A DNA stretch of 64,000 nt from Candidatus Gastranaerophilales bacterium. Its GTDB lineage: Bacteria; Cyanobacteriota; Vampirovibrionia; Gastranaerophilales; Gastranaerophilaceae. The translations under genes and the position numbers were made by a program. The stretch covers positions 62,001-126,000 of the forward strand of contig CANRGC010000001.1 of assembly GCA_947630045.1 (NCBI GenBank), given 5' to 3'. The notes under the pieces are model-generated. The model ran no database searches and was not told the DNA's origin. It saw only the letters and a program-made list of their open reading frames with translations. Of the stretch, positions 52,721 through 60,951 are shown piece after piece. Numbering within the stretch: position 1 is the first letter of the stretch; every line of letters begins with the position of its first letter.

Positions 52721-53557
52721 TTAATTAGCTTTTATATATTCGTAAAGTTTAAATAAGCCTTCTTTATAGGGCGTAAATTTAAAATCGGGCAAATAATGAA
52801 GAAGTCTTGAGTTTGAGCCTGTATATTCATTATTTAACTCAAGATTTTTGATTACAACTTCAACTTTGTTATCCGAAAATGAATTTACAATGTTTGAAAT
52901 TTCCAAAAGGCTTATGCTTTCTGTCGGGGTAACGTTTATAATATTTTTTTCAGGTTTTATTTTAATCAATTGTTTTATAATTTCAGCCAAATCTTCAATA
53001 AAAAGATAATCAAAAACCACGTTTTGATTTATCTCAATCGGTTTGTTTTCCAGTTTTCTTTTAATTGCATAGGTTGGAAACCTTGTTTCTTTTTCATCAT
53101 ACCCGTAACAGCCGAAAATATTTAAACAGAGAACATCTGCCCTTTTATCAACCATTTCTGATATAAGCACTTTTGATTTTCCGTAAAGGTCATACGGAAC
53201 AACCTTGCCGATTTCATCTTCACTGACTTTTTTAAGCGGTCTTTGTTTGCCATACATGGCGCCTGAGCCGAAAAGAACCGTATAGGTGTCTTTATTTTTA
53301 TATTTTAAAATGTTGTCAACCATTTTTATGTTGTCTTCAACGGTTGTGTCTTTATCCTGAAGTCCTCTTGCGCCACCGATTGAACCGCAGTGAATTATTA
53401 AATCTGCATCGTGTTCATTAAAAAAAGAGGCAACAAGATTTTCATTCGTAAAATCTAATTCAAAACTTCTGGGAGAAAAAATTTTATATTCATTAAAAAT
53501 TTTTTTTAAATTACCGCCGACAAAGCCGCCTGAGCCCGTTAATAATAAAGATTTCAT
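52721..53557 (-). CDS. NAD-dependent epimerase/dehydratase
   Basis: 278 residues from the ATG at 53555-53557, fixed by AGGAG seven bases upstream; a start ten codons earlier is unlikely. Extended SDR: GSGGFVGGN nucleotide loop near 8, and Tyr-x-x-x-Lys in YDLYGKSK near 132. The layout recalls GDP-L-fucose synthase (FGSGAMYGKQ), so it may make a nucleotide sugar for the glycan cluster downstream. Substrate not certain. It is 72 bases from the LdpA-like gene, same strand. Confidence 0.85.
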   Translation of the reverse strand: MKSLLLTGSGGFVGGNLKKIFNEYKIFSPRSFELDFTNENLVASFFNEHDADLIIHCGSIGGARGLQDKDTTVEDNIKMVDNILKYKNKDTYTVLFGSGAMYGKQRPLKKVSEDEIGKVVPYDLYGKSKVLISEMVDKRADVLCLNIFGCYGYDEKETRFPTYAIKRKLENKPIEINQNVVFDYLFIEDLAEIIKQLIKIKPEKNIINVTPTESISLLEISNIVNSFSDNKVEVVIKNLELNNEYTGSNSRLLHYLPDFKFTPYKEGLFKLYEYIKAN

Positions 53558-53629
53558 AAAACTCCTGTAATTACCGTAATGCCTCAATTATTATATCATA
53601 AGTATTTTAAAACACTGTTTTTAAAAGAA

Positions 53630-54598
53630 TTATAAAATGTTTTTAATTGATGTTTCAACAAGGTTTTTTGCAATTGAAAGCGCCTTTGAAAAAGTTTTTT
53701 CATCTTTCAAAAAATCTTCTTTTTCAATATATTCTTTCACAATTTTTCTTGCATAAGAACCGATTGCAATCCCGTTAACGGAAACATTGCAGAGTTTTGC
53801 AAGCTCAGTTGATTTCGAATTTGTTCCGCCCGATAAAATTAAATATGCGGGAAAGTTTTCATTTTGAATAATTTCTGCCGTTGCAACAGCTTGAAGAGTG
53901 GTTTTAAAATCATCCTTTCCGCCGGACATCGGTGCGCCGTCAGCTTGAATTACGGTTGAAAAATCGGGTCTTTTTGAAAGCATTTTTTTTATTCTCTCTT
54001 TTAAAAATTCATCTCCAAGTTTTGTTCTGTCGGCACAAATGCTTAAAATTCCCTTATAGGTTGTATTTATAACATCCCATTTTTCAAAAACTTCTTTTTC
54101 ACTTGCGCCGATTGAGTGAAGCTCAATACAGTCAATATCGCTAAGCTTTATTGACGATAAAATTTCTCTTGTATCGTTTTTGTTGTTTAAAATTTTTATG
54201 CAATTTTCGCCGCAAACTTTTATACATCTTTGGCAGCCGATACATTTTGTTTTATTAATTACACAGCCTGTTTTTCCTTTTGAAATTGCCCTTTGAGGAC
54301 AAATTTCAAGACATTTTCCGCAATTTTTGCAGAGTTTATTGTTTATTTTTACTTTTGTGAAATGGGGGTCATTTTTTGTTCCGAGAGAAATACAAAGGTA
54401 TTTCTTTTCTTTTACGAAAGAATTTTTTATTCCCCTTTTTGCGGCGTCGATAATTTCTTGTTTGGGGCAAAGGTCAAAAAAGTTACAGCCCGCCTTTGAA
54501 TAAAGGGTGACAAGTTTTTCAACCTCGTCAACATCTTCGTTTCCCGCCCCCAAAATGAGCTTAAAACATTTTTTTTCTTTTAAAATATCCAAAAGCAC
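53630..54598 (-). CDS. ldpA: LdpA-like iron-sulfur protein
   Basis: 322 residues from a GTG at 54596-54598. The N-terminal part (FKLILGAGNEDVDEVEKLVT; AGCNFFDLC) resembles LdpA. A ferredoxin-type double cluster site follows: Cys90, Cys93, Cys96, Cys100-Pro and Cys119, Cys122, Cys125, Cys129. The C-terminal domain has IQADGAPMSGG, LILSGGTNSKSTELAK and IAIGSYARKI, matching the LdpA C-terminal segments. In cyanobacteria LdpA binds two Fe-S clusters and adjusts the circadian clock to light and redox state. No kai gene is in the window, so a redox-sensing role apart from the clock is more likely. ogt is divergent 252 bases away. Confidence 0.82.
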   Translation of the reverse strand: MLLDILKEKKCFKLILGAGNEDVDEVEKLVTLYSKAGCNFFDLCPKQEIIDAAKRGIKNSFVKEKKYLCISLGTKNDPHFTKVKINNKLCKNCGKCLEICPQRAISKGKTGCVINKTKCIGCQRCIKVCGENCIKILNNKNDTREILSSIKLSDIDCIELHSIGASEKEVFEKWDVINTTYKGILSICADRTKLGDEFLKERIKKMLSKRPDFSTVIQADGAPMSGGKDDFKTTLQAVATAEIIQNENFPAYLILSGGTNSKSTELAKLCNVSVNGIAIGSYARKIVKEYIEKEDFLKDEKTFSKALSIAKNLVETSIKNIL

Positions 54599-54666
54599 TT
54601 TTGTTTTGTGTTCCCCCGAAAATTATGAATTGTACAGGAATTTTTGATTATTTCCTTATACACAAA

Positions 54667-54683
54667 AAAGTTTTTAAAACTTT
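54667..54683. promoter_or_regulatory. 17-bp palindrome AAAGTTTTTAAAACTTT
   Basis: Eight-base arms around one central T, perfect, in the 252-base gap between ldpA-like and ogt. AT-rich sequence makes chance symmetry more likely, so it is only a possible operator. The rest of the gap shows no gene. Confidence 0.3.
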
Positions 54684-54850
54684 GATTAACTTCCTCGCTT
54701 CACAAAGATTTATTGCAATAATCTTATCACAAAAGAAAGAATTTATGGTTACAAATTAAAGTTTAACCGTTTTTTAACAGAAATTTATTTCACAGTGTCT
54801 TTTATAAGTTTTTGTCTTATTATTAAATATTATTTTATAAGTAAGACTTT

Positions 54851-55393
54851 ATGCAGAGAAATTTATATAAACTCGAGTTTAATTCGCCGTTTGGAACTTA
54901 TACGATTGTTTCTTTCAATGAAAATATTGCGGGAGTTTGGCTTTTTAATCAAAAATTTTTCGGCGGCAAATTTGATATTTCATCAATTGAAACAAAAGAA
55001 ACAAATTCCCTTAAGCTTGCAAAAAATTGGCTTACAGAATATTTTGAAGGAAAAAACCCCTCAATATCAAACCTTCCTTTATGTTTTGAGGGAAGCGAGT
55101 TTCAAAAAGAGGTTTTCAAAATTTTATTAAAAATTCCATACGGAAAGCTTGTCAGATATGGGGACATTTCAAAAAAACTTGCAAAAATAAGGGGGCTCAA
55201 AAAAATGTCAAGTCGGGCTGTTGGCGCCGCAATAGGAAAAAACCCGATTTCAATAGTTGTTCCATGTCACAGAGTTATAGGTTCAAAAGGCAAGCTTACA
55301 GGATATTCGGGGGGAATTGAAACAAAATCAAACCTCTTAAAACTTGAAGGAATTGATTTAAACAATTACAAGTCTTATCTTTTTGAAATTTAA
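54851..55393 (+). CDS. ogt: Methylated-DNA-protein-cysteine methyltransferase
   Basis: 180 residues. Suicide acceptor Cys139 lies in VVPCHRVIG. The helix-turn-helix part (IPYGKLVRYGDISKKLAKIR, SSRAVGAAIGKNP) is typical of Ogt/MGMT, which repairs O6-alkylguanine. No SD is seen before the ATG. It is a single gene between the ldpA-like gene and the glycan cluster. Confidence 0.95.
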   Translation: MQRNLYKLEFNSPFGTYTIVSFNENIAGVWLFNQKFFGGKFDISSIETKETNSLKLAKNWLTEYFEGKNPSISNLPLCFEGSEFQKEVFKILLKIPYGKLVRYGDISKKLAKIRGLKKMSSRAVGAAIGKNPISIVVPCHRVIGSKGKLTGYSGGIETKSNLLKLEGIDLNNYKSYLFEI

Positions 55394-55422
55394 ATTTTCA
55401 AAACATCGTTTAATCTGAGCCT

Positions 55423-56460
55423 TTATTCGGTGAGATTTTTTTTGAAAAATTCTTCTATTTTATCAAACGGAATTTTTTCCAAATTGTCGTATAAATCAAC
55501 ATGATTTGCATCTTTTACGATATAGAGTTCTTTATTATCCCCTTTTAATTTTTTGAAAGCGTCCTCGGAAAAATATCTGCTGTGAGCTTTTTCACCGTGT
55601 ATCATCAAAACCGGAGCTTTTATTTCGTTTGAATATTGCAAAATCGGCATGTTAATTAAAGATAAAGACGAAGTTAAGTTCCACGCCCCGTTTGAATTAA
55701 TTGAGCGGGGGTGAAAGCCTCTTTTTGTTTTATAATAGCCGAAATAATCCTGAACGAATTGAGGTTCTTCGCCGGTTAATTTTTCGGGAAGCCCGACTGC
55801 TTTTGCATAAGTACCGTTTTTAAAATCAAGTGTTCTTTGATTGTTTAATTTTTCTTTTAATTCATACCTTGCATTTTCATCGATTGAATCGTTATAACCA
55901 AAGGCGCTGACTCTTGTCATATCATACATTGTAACGGGAACGACAGCCTTAATTCTTGTGTCCATGCCTGCAGCATTAAGCGCAAAGCCGCCAAACCCGC
56001 AAATGCCTAAAATTCCTATTTCATTAGGGTTAACGTCTTCTCTTGATGAAAGATAGTCAACTGCGGCAGAAAAATCTTCCGTGTTTATATCGGGGCTTGC
56101 AACGTTTCTTGGTTCGCCTTTGCTTTCTCCCGTATAAGAAGGGTCAAAAGCGAGTGTTATAAAGCCTTTCTCGGCGAGTGTCTGTGCATAAAGCCCGCTT
56201 GACTGTTCTTTTACTGCGCCAAAAGGTCCGGAAATTGCAATTGCAGGATATTTTTCGCCTTTTTTAAGGTCTTTTGAAAGATAAATATCCCCGACAAGGG
56301 TTATTCCGTATCTGTTTTTAAATTCAACTTTTTTAACATCAACCTTTTTGCTTTTTTGAAAAACTTTATCCCAATCGTTATTATTTTTTGCATCTGCCAT
56401 ATTAATTCCCCCCATAAGAACAAATAATGATAAAATAACTAAACCAATTTTTTTAAACAT
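55423..56460 (-). CDS. Exported alpha/beta hydrolase with Cys nucleophile elbow
   Basis: 345 residues from the ATG at 56458-56460 (GAGGG six bases upstream); a TTG two codons earlier is less likely. Signal peptide MFKKIGLVILSLFVLMGG to about residue 25. The nucleophile elbow reads GICGFGG, with Cys where lipases have Ser, as in dienelactone hydrolases. The acid is likely in the MIHGEKAHSRYF region and His in ANHVDLYDN. Substrate unknown; ester or lactone hydrolysis in the periplasm is inferred. It follows the acetyltransferase gene closely. Confidence 0.85.
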   Translation of the reverse strand: MFKKIGLVILSLFVLMGGINMADAKNNNDWDKVFQKSKKVDVKKVEFKNRYGITLVGDIYLSKDLKKGEKYPAIAISGPFGAVKEQSSGLYAQTLAEKGFITLAFDPSYTGESKGEPRNVASPDINTEDFSAAVDYLSSREDVNPNEIGILGICGFGGFALNAAGMDTRIKAVVPVTMYDMTRVSAFGYNDSIDENARYELKEKLNNQRTLDFKNGTYAKAVGLPEKLTGEEPQFVQDYFGYYKTKRGFHPRSINSNGAWNLTSSLSLINMPILQYSNEIKAPVLMIHGEKAHSRYFSEDAFKKLKGDNKELYIVKDANHVDLYDNLEKIPFDKIEEFFKKNLTE

Positions 56461-56462
56461 AG

Positions 56463-57050
56463 TCAACCCTCTATATATTTAATAACCTTAGCGGGGTTTC
56501 CCGCAACAACAGCATTTTTTGGAACAGATTTTGTCACAACGCTTCCTGCGCCGACTATTGCTCCGTCTTCTATTGTGACGTCAGGCAAAATTGTACTGTC
56601 TGAACCTATCCATACATTTTTACCGATTTTAACCGGCGACGGGTTAATATTTCCCCTTTTTTCAGGATGAAACTCATGGTTTAAGGTTGCAATTGTGACA
56701 TTATGCCCTATTAGTGAACCGTCACCTATTTCAATTCCGCCTTGGTCCTGAAAACGGCAACAGGAATTTATAAAAACATTTTTGCCGACTTTGATATTAA
56801 CCCCGCAATCTGTATAAAATGGCGGAAAAAGCCCGAAGGTTTCATCAACTTCGCTTTTTGTCAAAACGGAAAAAAGTTCTCTTATTTCATCTTTTGTATG
56901 ATATTTGAAATTTAATTCCATTGTAATTTTTTGGGCGTCTGAACTTAACTTATGAAAAGTTTCAAACAAAACGGAACCTTCTTCGACATAGGTTCTTTTT
57001 TTCATAAGGTCTCTGAATTCTTCAACGGATAAAATTTTATCTTCTGTCAT
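56463..57050 (-). CDS. Maltose/galactoside O-acetyltransferase family (hexapeptide repeat)
   Basis: 195 residues of the Maa/LacA/NodL type. A short N-terminal helical domain with KMTxxxL-like layout, then left-handed beta-helix hexapeptides (GKNVFINSCCRFQDQGG; VKIGKNVWIGSDSTILPDVT; IVGAGSVVTKSVP), with the catalytic His in LNHEFHP. It acetylates a sugar from acetyl-CoA, perhaps one used by the glycan genes upstream. It lies between the GT17-WbsX gene and the exported hydrolase in one run of genes. Confidence 0.92.
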   Translation of the reverse strand: MTEDKILSVEEFRDLMKKRTYVEEGSVLFETFHKLSSDAQKITMELNFKYHTKDEIRELFSVLTKSEVDETFGLFPPFYTDCGVNIKVGKNVFINSCCRFQDQGGIEIGDGSLIGHNVTIATLNHEFHPEKRGNINPSPVKIGKNVWIGSDSTILPDVTIEDGAIVGAGSVVTKSVPKNAVVAGNPAKVIKYIEG

Positions 57051-57066
57051 TATTTTCCTTTTTGTT

Positions 57067-59211
57067 TTAAACGGGAATACTTACCTCTTCAAGAGCTTCT
57101 TTTGTAGCTTCGAGATAAGCGTAGCCATATCTCTGACAAGGTTCAAGGTGCGCACCTTCCGCCCATTCGTTCCAAGCGTTAATAAACACAAATTGTTCGT
57201 TTTTATCGTGGTTTTTATATGTCCAATCAATAATATCTTTAAGCCAGATTTTATACAACTCGGGCGTCATTTGATAAATTGCGGCTTTTCTGTAACATTT
57301 TCTTGCCGTGTTATCCCAATTCGGGAAACAACTTTTAAAAGTCTTACAGGGGGCTTTATATAAGTAACGCTTTTCATCTACAAATTTTTTCATATTATAA
57401 GAAAGCCCGCTGAATTTATTGTTCACAAATTTTTCAGGCTTAACGGTGACAAGATCATCCATTCCGCAAGGGAAAAATTCCAACATAGAGTCAAAATTTA
57501 AAGATTTTATTTCCTCATTTTTGACATTTCCCCTTAAAGACATAAGATATAAGTCTTTGAAGCCTTCTTCTTTTGCAATCTCTCTTATTTTGCCTATAAA
57601 ACTTTTTATTTTTTCTTCTTCAAAAATTTTTGGCGAAGATATAATAAATACGGGTCTGTTGTCGATTTTTACATATCTTTCGTCACGGGCATACTTTAAA
57701 AAGTCGATCATAAATTTTTGGGCGGTATCATCCTCAATTTTTTGTTCATACATGATTTCTTTATCATTTCCGCCGTTCCACGTTTTTGTCCAGTTGCTTG
57801 AGTCCCAAAAAAGGCAAAATGGCATATCAAGGCTTTTATCTTCCAAGAATTTTTCAATAGGTTTTTCTAAAAGTTTTTGACCGTTAAACCAGTAATAATA
57901 AAAACAAAAACCGGATATACCGTATTTTTTTGCCAGTTCTATCTGTCTTTTCATTACATCAAGATTATCTAAATTATAATAACCGACATCAATAGGCAAA
58001 TGCGGCTGATTATGCCCTATAAATTGCGGCGTAGCTTTTGATGTGTTAAACCATTCAACAAAACCTTTTACAAACCATTTATCATTCTCGGGTATAGAAT
58101 GATATTGCGGAAGATAAAAAGAAATAAGTTTGGCTTCATTTTCCTTAAAAACGTGAGAAGAATTTTTTTCTTCAACAAAATTACTTCTGTCAAGCTGATT
58201 ATTTAAGATATAATCGACAAAAGCGGCTTTTTCTTTTATTGAAGCCGTTTTATTTTTGGGGCGAATTTTAATTTTAATCCCAAAAATTTTATAAAGTCTT
58301 TCGTTGTTTTTATCGTTATTTTTATATCTTAGAGAATATATTTTTGAAAAATAATATTTTATTTTCCAGCTTAGGAAAGAAATGTTTTTATTTGTGTTTA
58401 TAAATTTTTTATATCTGTCATCTTTAAGAATGAATGAAGGCAGAATGTCTTTTGGCTTAATATTCATAAAAATATATCCTCTTTGAAGAATATCCTGACC
58501 TTCGTCAATAAGTTGTTTCATTTTTTCTATAGACATATTTTGAGAGTTGTTATACTGTTGTTCAACAATAGATTGTCTTTTCAAAAGGATACTTTCCAAT
58601 GTTCCAAGATATGAAAAATGCCAGCCCCCGTTTTTGATTTTCTTTCCCTTGCAAAATCTAAGATAGGTGGGCATTCCGTATTTTGAATATTTGCTGAATT
58701 CCGTTTCAACTTTTTGTTTTGGGTCTTTTAAATCGGAAAATCTGCAAATTCTTGCCCCTTTCGCATAAGGCGCACAGAAATTTATGGTGTTTAAGTTATA
58801 GTAAAAAGAATATTGAATAAGTGCACAAATTCCGCTTTTATATTTTTTTATTGCCTTCGGGTTTGGTATTTCATCACAATCGGAAATTATTATAACGTCG
58901 TCATCTTTGCAACTTTCAAGCCCCCTCATTATGGCGTCTCTTTGAAGGTTTTCATAAAGCCATTTATTTCCGTATTTGTCATTTGTTGAATTATCTAAAG
59001 GCGGAAAATCGTCTACTTTAATATAGATAATTTTATCTGAGAATTTTTCAAATCTTTTTATATTTTTTTCAAAAATAAACTCTTTGTCGCTTCCCGTATG
59101 AGTTTTATTTGCTTCAACCACAACAAATTTATCAACATAGTTATATAGAATATTAAAACGAATTTCAGCTATATCAAGTTCGTTAAAAAAAGTAAAACAA
59201 TCATAAATCAT
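57067..59211 (-). CDS. GT17-WbsX two-domain glycan enzyme
   Basis: 714 residues. N-terminal GT17 domain (about 1-280): IYDCFTFFNELDIAEIRFN, VVVEANKTHTG and IISDCDEIPNP with the Asp-x-Asp metal site; GT17 members transfer beta-1,4-GlcNAc. C-terminal WbsX domain (about 360-705): ISFYLPQYHSIPENDKWFVK, GFCFYYYWFNGQKLLEKP and FINAWNEWAEGAHLEP, a family found in O-antigen clusters and related to GH99. Two activities in one chain suggest building and trimming, or two linked transfers. No membrane helix; cytosolic. Confidence 0.85.
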   Translation of the reverse strand: MIYDCFTFFNELDIAEIRFNILYNYVDKFVVVEANKTHTGSDKEFIFEKNIKRFEKFSDKIIYIKVDDFPPLDNSTNDKYGNKWLYENLQRDAIMRGLESCKDDDVIIISDCDEIPNPKAIKKYKSGICALIQYSFYYNLNTINFCAPYAKGARICRFSDLKDPKQKVETEFSKYSKYGMPTYLRFCKGKKIKNGGWHFSYLGTLESILLKRQSIVEQQYNNSQNMSIEKMKQLIDEGQDILQRGYIFMNIKPKDILPSFILKDDRYKKFINTNKNISFLSWKIKYYFSKIYSLRYKNNDKNNERLYKIFGIKIKIRPKNKTASIKEKAAFVDYILNNQLDRSNFVEEKNSSHVFKENEAKLISFYLPQYHSIPENDKWFVKGFVEWFNTSKATPQFIGHNQPHLPIDVGYYNLDNLDVMKRQIELAKKYGISGFCFYYYWFNGQKLLEKPIEKFLEDKSLDMPFCLFWDSSNWTKTWNGGNDKEIMYEQKIEDDTAQKFMIDFLKYARDERYVKIDNRPVFIISSPKIFEEEKIKSFIGKIREIAKEEGFKDLYLMSLRGNVKNEEIKSLNFDSMLEFFPCGMDDLVTVKPEKFVNNKFSGLSYNMKKFVDEKRYLYKAPCKTFKSCFPNWDNTARKCYRKAAIYQMTPELYKIWLKDIIDWTYKNHDKNEQFVFINAWNEWAEGAHLEPCQRYGYAYLEATKEALEEVSIPV

Positions 59212-59272
59212 GCCTGTATCCTCGTTTTTCGCAAAGAAATTTTTTGGTTTCTTCTTTTTTAAATTCGTTCAT

Positions 59273-60061
59273 TTATGTTCCGCTTTCTTTAATATATCTC
59301 ACAATGTCTTTTATGACATTTGTTCTTTTGTGTTCCCAGATATATTTTCCCAAAGGGTGTTTTTTGAAGAAATACTCTTTATTCCTTTCGGGAATTGATT
59401 TATCAATTGATGAGCTTGTTGTTGAATGGTTATGAAAAACAAAAGATTGATTTGAAATTGCCAAGCTGTAACCATTATACATCGCTCTAAAACAGTAATC
59501 GTTATCTTCCCAAAACGCCGGAGAAAAATTTTCATCCAAAAGCCCGATTTTATCAATGACTTCTTTTTTAATAAAAACACAGCAAAACAAAGGTTCTATT
59601 GTATATTTCAAGCTGCCTTTAAATTTTGAAAGATAACTTTTATATTTATTTAAATAGTTTTCTTTTGTGATTTTTTTGCCTTTTTGTATTCTGGGCGAAA
59701 CCATTCCCAGCGACAAATCTTCTTCAAATTTTGAAATCGTGCCGGAAAGCCAATTTGGAGTAAACAAAATATCGTTATTCAAAAGGGCTATATATTGGTA
59801 ATCTTTATCCAAAACTTCTTTTATGCCTATGTTATTTCCTTTTGAATAGCCGAGATTTTCGTTATTTTCAATAAGTTTAATATTTGAATGACTTTTGCAA
59901 AAATTCCCTATAAACTCTTTTGTTTCATCACTCGAAGCGTTATCAACAATAATTAAATCGAAATCATCTTCGTTTGTGTATTGATAAAGAGAAGTTAAAA
60001 ACGGTTTTGTCGCTTCATTTAATTTATTATACGTAAGAGTTACTATTGCTGTTTTTTTCAT
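59273..60061 (-). CDS. GT2 glycosyltransferase
   Basis: 262 residues. GT-A fold: AIVTLTYNKLNEATKPFLTS, IIVDNASSDETKEFI, ALLNNDILFTPNWLSG with the Asp for metal, and AFWEDNDYCFRAMYNGY near 185, typical of rhamnosyl-type GT2 enzymes. Donor and acceptor unknown. It starts two bases downstream of the GT8 gene, and the GT17-WbsX gene follows 61 bases on. Confidence 0.93.
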   Translation of the reverse strand: MKKTAIVTLTYNKLNEATKPFLTSLYQYTNEDDFDLIIVDNASSDETKEFIGNFCKSHSNIKLIENNENLGYSKGNNIGIKEVLDKDYQYIALLNNDILFTPNWLSGTISKFEEDLSLGMVSPRIQKGKKITKENYLNKYKSYLSKFKGSLKYTIEPLFCCVFIKKEVIDKIGLLDENFSPAFWEDNDYCFRAMYNGYSLAISNQSFVFHNHSTTSSSIDKSIPERNKEYFFKKHPLGKYIWEHKRTNVIKDIVRYIKESGT

Positions 60062-60063
60062 TA

Positions 60064-60951
60064 TTACACCTTATTAAAAAGTTTCTTCCTAAAATCTCTG
60101 AATGTATATTTTCTGAGTTCTTTTTCCAAATTTTCCATATATTTTCCATAATACGCAGGCGGGTTTTTTCTTCTCCAAGGTTTACCGAGTTCACCTGCAA
60201 AGTGAATTATTGTCGGGTTTTTTATAGCTTCATTTATTTCATCAATTGTATAAACATCTTTTAGATATTTCCAATCTTTTGCCTTTTTGAAGTCATCAAA
60301 TTCAATAAGTGCTTCAAGAACGCAATATTTCAAATCAAGCGGCTTTATGTTATTACAGGTTATATTAATTGTATCCAAATCAAAAAATTGAAGCCTGTCT
60401 TTAAAGGTCAGAGCCGTATTTTTAAATTTTTCAAAATAATTTTCTTCTCTCAACTTTTTGCAATTTAAAAGCAACAAACCTGACCAGAAAATGTATTCAT
60501 TTTTATTTTCTTCAAAATATTTATGGCAGATTGTGTTTTTATTGTTCTTTTCCGCCCGAACGGCGCCGAGTTCAAACCCTTCGAGGTTGGAATTATAAAG
60601 TTCTTCAAGACTGTTTTTGAAAAATACGTCAACGTCGGAATAAATTGCTTTATCCAAATAAGGCAACAGTTCGGGGATAATTGTTCTGTAATAGACAATT
60701 TCTCTCCATGAACCTTTGCTTTTTTTAAATCCTTTAAAAATTTCAGGCTCAACATAAACAAAGCTGATTGAATGGTTTGTATTCCTCGAGAGTTTAGAAA
60801 GAGCCGCCTGTTCTTTTAATTCAATATCGCTATGGAAGATAAATACGTCATAACAAGAGCCGTCTGCGCTGTCAAACAAGCTTTTTATTGCAATCGCCGA
60901 GGCGGGAATTATTCTTTTATCAAACGTAAAAACTACGGGAATTCTAGCCAT
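60064..60951 (-). CDS. GT8 glycosyltransferase
   Basis: 295 residues. IPVVFTFDKRIIPASAIAIK, AIYSDVDVFFKNSLEEL with the DxD motif, FWSGLLLLNCKKLREE and IIHFAGELGKPWRRK, all typical of LPS-type GT8 enzymes that add glucose or galactose. No signal peptide, unlike the GT8-like protein at 23799. It overlaps the GT2-GT4 gene by 8 bases. Confidence 0.93.
   Translation of the reverse strand: MARIPVVFTFDKRIIPASAIAIKSLFDSADGSCYDVFIFHSDIELKEQAALSKLSRNTNHSISFVYVEPEIFKGFKKSKGSWREIVYYRTIIPELLPYLDKAIYSDVDVFFKNSLEELYNSNLEGFELGAVRAEKNNKNTICHKYFEENKNEYIFWSGLLLLNCKKLREENYFEKFKNTALTFKDRLQFFDLDTINITCNNIKPLDLKYCVLEALIEFDDFKKAKDWKYLKDVYTIDEINEAIKNPTIIHFAGELGKPWRRKNPPAYYGKYMENLEKELRKYTFRDFRKKLFNKV

Noticed and set aside
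57419-57880. 153-codon plus-strand frame
   Set aside because: Antisense to the WbsX domain; no SD or known domain.
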